The position numbers and the translations under genes were made by a program. Below, piece by piece: positions 8,706-14,014 of a stretch of DNA of 14,014 bases. Positions within the stretch are counted from its first letter, which is position 1; each line of letters starts with the position of its first letter. Origin of the DNA: JBCBST01 sp039819115 (GTDB taxonomy: Bacteria; Bacteroidota; Rhodothermia; Balneolales; Balneolaceae). Where the stretch lies: assembly GCA_039819115.1 (NCBI GenBank), contig JBCBST010000087.1, positions 1 to 14,014 on the forward strand. The letters are read 5' to 3'. The notes under the pieces were generated by a model. The model did no database searches and was not told the DNA's origin. It saw nothing but the letters and a program-made list of their open reading frames with translations.

Positions 8706-9656
8706 TCACCCGTCCTTTTCTTTTGACTGCTGTTCAGAGTCCCGGGTAAAGGTAGATTCGAGCTTCTCTATCCTTTTAAAGAGTTTGTTCATCATCTCCT
8801 GCTGACTGATATTTGTTGTCTGCTCCTGCTCCAGTTTGTGTAGCAGTTCATTCTTTACTTTTTCCTGCTCAATCAGGTAAAGAGTAAGCTCCTCGATTTT
8901 TTTAAGCAGTAAAGTGTTCATTTCTCCCAGACGGATGCCATGTTCTTCCGTATATGCCGCAGATGGAATTTCAGGTAAATGCTTATTGGCTTTGATGAAG
9001 ACCTCGATCTCATCCAATCCGGGTAAATCGTAATCCTCTTCAAATACATAGTCGGGCCAGCCTGTTGCTTCAACATGTACTTCCCTGGAACGGATAGTCC
9101 CATTCACATCCAGGGTGTTGGTAGGATTTGCTGTTCCTATTCCAATACCGTTTTCCCCCTTTTTAAAAATAGTGGTCGGCACTTTTGTCCCGCCGGCCAT
9201 GTATTGAGAAGGATCTATCTTTAAAAACGCAGGAGTATTACCACCTGAAGGTGCTAACTGGTGTACGGTTACCCGGTGCCAGTCATCATCTCCTCCTCCT
9301 TTAAACCTGATCTCTATGTTAAATGAAGTAGCCGTATTCTCAATCATATAGATTTCATCGCTATACGTTGAGCCGGATAAACGCTCAATACTATAATCGT
9401 ATGCACTAAAGTATTCTGAGTTTAATCTGAAATGATACGTCTCGCTCCCGCTTCGTTGGGAAAGCACCACCAGAAAGTCGCCAAGGTACATATGAGGCCC
9501 CTCCAAACCAGCGTGACTTATCCTGAGACCGAAGTCCGTGGATTCCTCATTAAACGACCCTTCATAGGAGTAGACGATGGGTGTGTATTGAGCCTGAGCA
9601 TGAATGCAAAACAGGCAGAAACATAGAGTGGAAATGACTCTTTGCTGAATGTTCAT
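8706..9656 (-). CDS. Exported tail-fibre-like protein with C-terminal coiled coil, RHS operon partner
   Basis: The 316-residue product starts with a signal peptide (MNIQQRVISTLCFCLFCIHA, then QAQ, cleaved near residue 23). Residues about 24-165 look beta-rich, with acidic and glycine-rich turns, and match no family I can name. From about 168 the text changes to a style common in Bacteroidota tail-fibre-like proteins: GIGIGTANPTNTLDVNGTIR, then a WPDYVFEEDY segment, HLPEIPSA and IRLGEMNTLLLKKIEELTLY. About residues 245-305 are a heptad-rich coiled coil, which suggests trimer or oligomer formation at the C-terminus. In phage fibres this area often belongs to an S74 chaperone, but I see no clear peptidase residues. 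The gene is first in a tight cluster; its stop lies 4 bases before the RHS start. A surface scaffold or attachment partner for the RHS protein is a plausible inference. The site before the start (GGTGAT) is a weak ribosome binding site. Confidence 0.88.
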   Translation of the reverse strand: MNIQQRVISTLCFCLFCIHAQAQYTPIVYSYEGSFNEESTDFGLRISHAGLEGPHMYLGDFLVVLSQRSGSETYHFRLNSEYFSAYDYSIERLSGSTYSDEIYMIENTATSFNIEIRFKGGGDDDWHRVTVHQLAPSGGNTPAFLKIDPSQYMAGGTKVPTTIFKKGENGIGIGTANPTNTLDVNGTIRSREVHVEATGWPDYVFEEDYDLPGLDEIEVFIKANKHLPEIPSAAYTEEHGIRLGEMNTLLLKKIEELTLYLIEQEKVKNELLHKLEQEQTTNISQQEMMNKLFKRIEKLESTFTRDSEQQSKEKDG

Positions 9657-9763
9657 CTTATATCACCATTATTTAATTCTTAACCGATTTATTTAGCTAT
9701 AACCCTATATAAAATAAACACAAATTTTCAATGAAAAGCTTGCTCTTTCCTCCTTATTTAATC

Positions 9764-9771
9764 CAAAAATA
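9764..9771 (-). promoter_or_regulatory. Possible Bacteroidota-type -7 element for the fibre/RHS operon
   Basis: On the minus strand this reads TATTTTTG, a match to the TAnnTTTG -7 box of the primary Bacteroidota sigma factor. It lies 107 bases before the start of the fibre-like gene, in an AT-rich region just after the upstream gene's terminator, which is a sensible place for the operon promoter. A -33 TTTG box at the usual spacing is missing; the nearest candidate is only TTTT about 16 bases upstream. The match is short and AT-rich, so it could be chance. Confidence 0.3.
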
Positions 9772-9826
9772 ACCCTGATTTTATTAGAAAAGCATTTACT
9801 ACAGTGTTGATAAGAGACGCCCTTTT

Positions 9827-9865
9827 AAAACAAAAACCACCCGGTATCTAGTTAGCCGGGTGGTT
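9827..9865 (-). terminator. Rho-independent terminator of the small secreted Ig-like gene
   Basis: A perfect 10-bp stem (AACCACCCGG at 9835-9844 with CCGGGTGGTT at 9856-9865) encloses an 11-base loop. On the minus strand it is followed by a T-rich run (TTTTTGTTTT). It sits 47 bases after the stop of the 9913-10332 gene and before the fibre/RHS operon, so it separates that gene from the RHS cluster. The plus strand shows no T tract after the hairpin. Confidence 0.85.
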
Positions 9866-9912
9866 CTCAGACTATCCCCTTAAGAGATAACCTTCGCTTT
9901 CATTCATACTGT

Positions 9913-10332
9913 TTATGGATTTACGGTGACGTAATAGGCATTGGTAAGTTTACTGACCCGTGTAGACCGGTTGTATTCTTCCACCTGGATATAAAAGTCA
10001 TTTTCTGTCGGCGTTAGCCCAATAATCCAGGGAAGGCCGGTTGAACTCGTTTCATCGACCTGGTCGCTCGCTGTAATGGGCAGGCCATCACTCACACTTC
10101 GCATCCTCCAGTAATAGGTACAGTTTGTACATCCGCTGGAAGGGGTAACGGTAAAGTTCACAAAAAACCCAAAGTCCACGGTCGTAGGACCGGTATAAAC
10201 CGGGAATGCGGAGTACATAGATTCCTGGCTTTCTAATGCTTCTGTTTCCTGACTGACCGGAAGAGCGGTATCCGTATTTGTATTTGGATAGAACGGAAAC
10301 AACGTTATCAGAATAATGATTACTAACTTCAT
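9913..10332 (-). CDS. Small secreted protein with a single Ig/PKD-like domain
   Basis: The product has 139 residues. The first 20 or so (MKLVIIILITLFPFYPNTN) form a short signal peptide or anchor, though without a clear Ala-x-Ala cleavage site. An acidic, Ser-rich linker (about 21-45) follows. Residues about 46-139 look like one beta-sandwich with alternating strands: VYTGPTTV, FFVNFTVTP, a CTNC cysteine pair, TYYWRMRSV, then FYIQVEEY and a final NAYYVTVNP. The YxWxxRxV strand and the opening GPxTV resemble the PKD/Ig-like insert of the RHS protein on the same strand, so the two may be distant relatives. It is followed by its own strong terminator. Upstream there is no clear ribosome binding site, which is common in this phylum. 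I do not recognise a named family. The function could be binding or adhesion, but this is only inferred from the fold. Confidence 0.75.
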   Translation of the reverse strand: MKLVIIILITLFPFYPNTNTDTALPVSQETEALESQESMYSAFPVYTGPTTVDFGFFVNFTVTPSSGCTNCTYYWRMRSVSDGLPITASDQVDETSSTGLPWIIGLTPTENDFYIQVEEYNRSTRVSKLTNAYYVTVNP

Positions 10333-10662
10333 AATAGTAATGGATTAAGGTTTAAGTTCCGCTTATGCGGTATGAACAAGATCGGCAGCAGCCTATTCGT
10401 TACTTTTAATGATTGATAAATAATTAAAAAGAATGAATATGGAACTATATGAACAGGTGGTTTTCTAAAAGCCGGCTTTGGAAAGGTGAAGGAATCGCAT
10501 TCCAACTACTAAGCATTCCAGAAGCGCAACATCATCTCGTTCTTCATCATCCTGTCCCCAACACAACCTGGTAAAAAAATCTAACTGCAATCCGAGTTCA
10601 TAAAACACTCATATTTTTTGAGTACCCTGCAAAGATATGAACCGAATGAAATACTCAGACTT
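10333..10662. other. Divergent intergenic region (330 bases) with two short palindromes
   Basis: This stretch separates the small secreted gene (minus) from the S9 peptidase gene (plus) and should carry both promoters. It contains a small hairpin in the minus-strand leader (CCGC, loop TTAT, GCGG at 10359-10370). A perfect 12-bp palindrome, AAAGCCGGCTTT, lies at 10468-10479 and could be a dimeric protein-binding site. An AT-rich tract occupies 10405-10450. Near 10612-10620 the plus strand reads TATTTTTTG, one base too long for the Bacteroidota -7 consensus TAnnTTTG, so it is at best a degenerate promoter for the peptidase. A 41-codon plus-strand reading frame (10449-10574) shows no coding features. 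No RNA gene was recognised. Confidence 0.45.
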
Positions 10663-12567
10663 ATGAAAAGACTTTCAATGCTGACTCTCCTGATCCTGAT
10701 ACCTGTTTTCCTGCAGGCACAAGATCGGATGACCCCGGAGTTATTGTGGAAATTGGGGCGCGTTAGCCCAGCCGGCGTTACCGAAGACGGACAACATCTC
10801 ATTTATTCGGTGTACTACCCGGATGTGAAAAACAATACAGGAACACGAACCTACTACAAGGTCCCAGTGCGGGGAGGTGAACCGGAAGAAATTAAAAGCC
10901 CGGACGAGTTTCTCCGGGACGCTAAGATATCGGAAGACGGACGATTCAAAGTAAGCCATAAAGAAGTGCAGATCGATAAAGTGAAAGGGAACGAACTCTA
11001 CCCGGATTACCCCGAGGCCGATGTACTCATTTACGAATCCCTGCACTACCGCCATTGGGACCGCTGGATGGAAGGTTCCTACAACCACATATTCCTGCAT
11101 CAGAAAGAAGGGGACAGCTGGGACGATGGCATTGACATCATGGAAGGACAGCACTTTTTCACGCCTACCACCCCCTTTGGTGGTACCGACGATTATATCA
11201 TCCGTCCCGATGGTCGTTATGTGGTGTACGTGACCAAGCAGAAAACCGGAACGGACTACGCGCTTAGCACCAATACCGACCTCTTCCAGTACGATATCAA
11301 AACAGGGGAAACCGTCAACCTGACCGATGAAAACGAAGGCTACGACACCCACCCGGTGTACGGTCCCGATGGAGAACGCCTGGCCTATCTTAGCATGAAG
11401 CGGGATGGGTACGAATCGGATAAAAACGACCTGATCGTACTGGTAAATGGAAGGAAAACAAATCTTACGGCTGATTGGGATGGAACCGTGAATATCTTTA
11501 CCTGGGCGAGTTCGGGAGATAAAATCTACTTCAGTGCTCCGGTAGATGGTACAGTCCAGGTATTTGAAGTGAGTTTGAGCAATCCCAGTACTGTGACTCA
11601 GCTTACAGAAGGTGTGTTTGATGTAACCAGTATCGTCGCTGATCTGGGGGATCATCTGATCGTCACACGCCGGGATATGAATCACGCCACTGAGCTTTTT
11701 TCCTATTCCCTCAATGATCAGACGTTTACCCAACTGAGCAAAGCCAATGATACCATGTATGATTCCATCAAGCTGAGCAAGATCGAGAAGCGTATGATGG
11801 CTACTACTGATGGGAATGAGATGCTGACCTGGGTGATTTACCCGCCGGATTTCGATCCTGAAAAGAAATACCCAACGCTACTATATGCCCAAGGCGGTCC
11901 CCAGGGGGCCTTATCCCAGTTTTATTCCTTCCGGTGGAACTTCCAGCTGATGGCGGCTCATGGGTATATCGTGGTGGCACCCAACCGTCGGGGGATGCCA
12001 GGACATGGCGTGGCCTGGAACGAAGAAATATCCAAAGACTGGGGCGGACAGGTGATGGATGATTACCTCACTGCTATTGATGAAATGGCCAAGGAACCGT
12101 TTGTGGATACGGATCGTCTGGGTGCCGTGGGGGCCAGCTATGGAGGGTATTCCGTGTTTTACCTGGCGGGCATTCACGAAAACCGGTTTAAAACCTTCAT
12201 TTCTCATGATGGCGTATTTGATTTACGCAGTATGTATGGTACCACTGAAGAGTTGTTCTTTGTGAACTGGGATATCGGTGGTCCGTATTGGGATACGAAT
12301 AATGCCGCCGCTCAAAAAAGCTATGAGCAGTTTAACCCGGTGAATTTTGTACAACACTGGGATACCCCTATGCTCATTTTCCAGGGCGGAAAAGACTACC
12401 GGGTACCCATTGGTCAGAGTTTAGCTGCTTACCAGGCGTTGCAACTACGTGGAATACCATCAAAGCTGGTGTATTTCCCCGAAGAAAATCACTGGGTGCT
12501 GAACGGACAGAATGCCCAGATCTGGCACGCGGAGTTTTACAAGTGGCTGGAAGAAACGCTTAGATAA
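10663..12567 (+). CDS. Exported S9-family serine peptidase (dipeptidyl-peptidase 5 / acylaminoacyl-peptidase-like)
   Basis: This 634-residue peptidase belongs to the prolyl oligopeptidase clan. A clean signal peptide (MKRLSMLTLLILIPVFLQAQ) places it in the periplasm, where such enzymes trim di- or oligopeptides. The ATG at 10663 is chosen because it gives this signal peptide; an upstream in-frame TTG at 10618 would add 15 charged residues. The mature start DRMTPELLWKLGRV resembles Bacteroidota DPP5-like enzymes. Residues about 35-380 form the beta-propeller, with repeats such as THPVYGPDGERLAYLSM. The C-terminal alpha/beta hydrolase holds the full triad: nucleophile S492 in GASYGGYS, D578 in GGKDYRVP and H610 in EENHWV. 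Its length is slightly under the roughly 680 usual for DPP5. The gene is intact. The family is secure, while DPP5 specificity is less so. A membrane protein gene follows 77 bases later and may share the transcript. Confidence 0.93.
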   Translation: MKRLSMLTLLILIPVFLQAQDRMTPELLWKLGRVSPAGVTEDGQHLIYSVYYPDVKNNTGTRTYYKVPVRGGEPEEIKSPDEFLRDAKISEDGRFKVSHKEVQIDKVKGNELYPDYPEADVLIYESLHYRHWDRWMEGSYNHIFLHQKEGDSWDDGIDIMEGQHFFTPTTPFGGTDDYIIRPDGRYVVYVTKQKTGTDYALSTNTDLFQYDIKTGETVNLTDENEGYDTHPVYGPDGERLAYLSMKRDGYESDKNDLIVLVNGRKTNLTADWDGTVNIFTWASSGDKIYFSAPVDGTVQVFEVSLSNPSTVTQLTEGVFDVTSIVADLGDHLIVTRRDMNHATELFSYSLNDQTFTQLSKANDTMYDSIKLSKIEKRMMATTDGNEMLTWVIYPPDFDPEKKYPTLLYAQGGPQGALSQFYSFRWNFQLMAAHGYIVVAPNRRGMPGHGVAWNEEISKDWGGQVMDDYLTAIDEMAKEPFVDTDRLGAVGASYGGYSVFYLAGIHENRFKTFISHDGVFDLRSMYGTTEELFFVNWDIGGPYWDTNNAAAQKSYEQFNPVNFVQHWDTPMLIFQGGKDYRVPIGQSLAAYQALQLRGIPSKLVYFPEENHWVLNGQNAQIWHAEFYKWLEETLR

Positions 12568-12644
12568 AAAGAAATATGGTATCTCGCCTGGCACTCCTTG
12601 TGGTTCACCAGCAATTAATCAGTTAACAACAAAAATGCACTCCT

Positions 12645-13592
12645 ATGGTTTGGAAATACAGATTAGGCGCGTTCATTATAGACCTGTGTGTAATCTTTCT
12701 TATCACCGCGATCGTTAGGAATGTTATCCCTTTCCCCGTTCCGGTTTGGATAGAATATCTTGCTCCTTTTTTCTCTTTTCTATTTTACTTCCTTGGTCTT
12801 TCATTGATCAAAGGAACGGACTACAGCTTTGGGAAGGACCTTTTAAGCATTTCAGTCAAGTATTCGGGGGATTCGGAAGAGCTCGATCTAAAACGTTTGT
12901 TTTACAGAACACTCATTATCGCCTTAATCTGGCCTCTGAACCTTCAGGAATTACCTGGCCGACTCTTTGGTGGTGATGTTCATGAGATATTCGGCATTGT
13001 TCTGTTTTCATTGCAGTATGCGTTCATCATCTATAACATCTTTCTTGTTCTTAAAACCGGAAACATGCTTCAGGACCGACTTACCGGCTCTGTTGTAGAA
13101 TTCTCTTCTTCGGAATTCAACGAACCGCATTCAAACCCCGAGGAGGAAAACAATACGTTGTTTTATAAACCCATTCTCCTCATCAGTCTTATCCTGGTCA
13201 TTGCAGCGTGTTCTTTTATAGGTAATCAGATGTCTGGCGACCTCCTTTTATTTGAAACAGCGAAGAAAACGAAAAATGAAGAACAACTTGAAACCCTTAT
13301 CTATGAAACGGTCGGGATCAGGAACAGGGTCAATGTTAAAGAGAACAAGGTATGGAGAAGGGTTACTAAGGATAATACGACAACAACAACTGTTGAAATG
13401 GTGCTAAACGTTGATGTTTGGACTCCAGTGATTAACTGGAATCCGGATAATCGAGCATCCATCATCGATGTTCTGAATAAGAATCTCAGAATAGCTGCCG
13501 GACGATTTGACCGTTATGATCTGAAGCTTTGGTCCGGATATGGCGACCTTTCCATTTCTTACAAGTTTACCAAAAACCTAACTTCAAAATAG
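12645..13592 (+). CDS. RDD-family integral membrane protein with extra C-terminal soluble domain
   Basis: The 315-residue protein opens with YRLGAFIIDLCV, the R...A...D signature of the RDD family, inside the first membrane segment (about 8-27). Further segments lie near 34-54, 85-105 and 110-135. KGTDYSFGKDLLSISVKY (about 56-73) fills the place of the family's loop after the second helix, and DRLTGSVVE (about 145) matches the usual RDD ending. Beyond it is an atypical extension: an acidic linker, a fifth hydrophobic helix (about 172-195) and a charged soluble domain of about 120 residues rich in Thr, Asn and Lys. RDD proteins have no single role; some relatives affect ion or compatible-solute transport. 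The gene is clearly more AT-rich than the peptidase gene before it (23 G/C of 60 at 13261-13320, against 33 of 60 at 12001-12060). The start lacks a clear ribosome binding site. Function is unknown. Confidence 0.82.
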   Translation: MVWKYRLGAFIIDLCVIFLITAIVRNVIPFPVPVWIEYLAPFFSFLFYFLGLSLIKGTDYSFGKDLLSISVKYSGDSEELDLKRLFYRTLIIALIWPLNLQELPGRLFGGDVHEIFGIVLFSLQYAFIIYNIFLVLKTGNMLQDRLTGSVVEFSSSEFNEPHSNPEEENNTLFYKPILLISLILVIAACSFIGNQMSGDLLLFETAKKTKNEEQLETLIYETVGIRNRVNVKENKVWRRVTKDNTTTTTVEMVLNVDVWTPVINWNPDNRASIIDVLNKNLRIAAGRFDRYDLKLWSGYGDLSISYKFTKNLTSK

Positions 13593-13618
13593 TGGCAATC
13601 CCTGCTGATTTTTACTCA

Positions 13619-13752
13619 GGCTGTCATCCTGAACCTGCCTACCGGCAGGCATCTTGCGCCAGGGTGGGAAGCTGAAGCCTGTCCGCCAGCTGGCAGGCAG
13701 GCTTCTTGACTCCATCCCGAAGGTGGACCTTCGGAACGAGGAGAAAATCTCC
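13619..13752. repeat. Patchwork of palindromes, probable dispersed intergenic repeat element
   Basis: Several inverted repeats stand one after another in this non-coding stretch. The first is a 16-base near-palindrome at 13636-13651 (TGCCTACCGGCAGGCA, one mismatched pair). The second is a 32-base imperfect palindrome at 13674-13705, centred on GCCAGCTGGC with outer arms GAAGCCTG and CAGGCTTC. The third is CCGAAGGT/ACCTTCGG at 13717-13734, and the fourth GGAGA/TCTCC around AAA at 13740-13752. GGCAGGCA occurs in the first two, so the units look related. The text resembles intergenic palindromic repeats I recall from Bacteroidota genomes, but copy number cannot be seen from one window. Confidence 0.65.
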
Positions 13753-13854
13753 GTAGATGATGCGTAAGGAGAATAACGGTTTTTGTTCGCACAGTTGAAA
13801 GTGGGAAATACCTTAAAAAGAGCCTGCTGAATTGGTTTTGCTTGATTATAAAGG

Positions 13855-13878
13855 AGAGGCTGAGGAGCGCCTCTTTTT
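13855..13878 (+). terminator. Rho-independent terminator between convergent genes
   Basis: AGAGGC (13855-13860) pairs with GCCTCT (13869-13874) around an 8-base loop. The hairpin is followed on the plus strand by TTTT up to 13878. It probably ends the peptidase/RDD transcript, although it lies 262 bases after the RDD stop and beyond the palindrome patchwork. It is also just 5 bases from the stop of the convergent minus-strand gene, but that strand has no T tract directly after the hairpin, so its action there would be weaker. Confidence 0.65.
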
Positions 13879-13883
13879 GGTAC

Positions 13884-14014
13884 CTACGACTCCACTTTAC
13901 GAAGGGTAATTTTAGTGGGGATATTAAACGGAACTACTTTTTCTTTTTTCTGAGGTTGCCCTTCAATTCGTAAACTTATCACCTCATTAAATTTGCCCGG
14001 GTAAGCTAACTCCC
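13884..14014 (-). CDS. Partial gene: C-terminus of an unidentified protein
   Basis: A minus-strand frame is open from the window edge to a TAG at 13886-13884, giving 42 residues. They begin ELAYPGKFNEVISLRIEG and end NIPTKITLRKVES. The alternating hydrophobic and charged pattern, with a short lysine-rich loop (QPQKKEK) between, looks like the last beta strands of a globular protein. The other two minus-strand frames hit stops within a few codons. A terminator hairpin lies just beyond the stop. The family cannot be named from so short an end. The gene converges with the RDD gene. Confidence 0.6.
   Translation of the reverse strand, partial: ELAYPGKFNEVISLRIEGQPQKKEKVVPFNIPTKITLRKVES

Noticed and set aside
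9657..9826. Small RNA or small gene between the fibre-like gene and the terminator
   Set aside because: The stretch is AT-rich with frequent stops in all frames and no stable hairpin. Only a possible promoter box was found.
10449..10574. 41-codon plus-strand frame in the divergent intergenic region
   Set aside because: There is no clear ribosome binding site, signal peptide or recognisable composition. It crosses the palindrome at 10468-10479 and is probably chance.
10618..10662. TTG start that would extend the S9 peptidase by 15 residues
   Set aside because: The extension is charged and would push the signal peptide away from the N-terminus. The ATG at 10663 gives a normal signal peptide.
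10741..11733. 330-codon open frame on the minus strand
   Set aside because: It lies wholly inside the S9 peptidase gene in antisense. Its product lacks a recognisable domain, while the plus frame has a signal peptide and a complete catalytic triad further along.
13619..13752. CRISPR array
   Set aside because: The repeats are inverted and unequal in length, with no regular spacers or cas genes.

Overview
The window looks like Bacteroidota or the related Balneolota/Rhodothermota (FCB group). The grounds are protein style only: RHS and tail-fibre-like proteins of a kind typical of these phyla, an S9 peptidase whose mature start (MTPELLWKLGRV) resembles the DPP5-like family of Bacteroidota, weak Shine-Dalgarno sites, and a patchwork of short palindromes between genes. 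No rRNA, tRNA, CRISPR array or transposase is visible.

Region 1 (1-9912, all minus strand) is a secreted polymorphic-toxin-like locus. It is read from right to left. First comes a 316-residue exported protein with a beta-rich front and a C-terminal coiled coil (8706-9656). Four bases later comes a giant 2866-residue RHS protein with a signal peptide (101-8701). Only 25 bases after that, a further small exported protein begins and leaves the window (1-75). The RHS protein appears to combine an SpvB/Tc-like N-terminus, a PKD/Ig-like insert, a propeller-like middle, two lectin-like modules and an RHS core ending in DPDG. Its C-terminal tip of about 260 residues carries HEYGH and a downstream ExxAN, which suggests a zinc metallopeptidase effector. 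The tight spacing suggests one transcription unit, with the downstream gene as a candidate immunity or accessory gene.

Region 2 (9825-10662) holds a terminator, a small secreted Ig/PKD-like protein of 139 residues on the minus strand (9913-10332), and a divergent intergenic region of 330 bases. The small protein shares a loose pattern with the PKD-like insert of the RHS protein.

Region 3 (10663-13592, plus strand) has an exported S9 prolyl-oligopeptidase-family peptidase with a complete Ser-Asp-His triad. It is followed 77 bases later by an RDD-family membrane protein with an extra soluble C-terminal part. Their functional link to region 1 is not evident.

Region 4 (13593-14014) holds a patchwork of palindromes, a plus-strand terminator, and the C-terminal end of a minus-strand gene that enters from the right edge.
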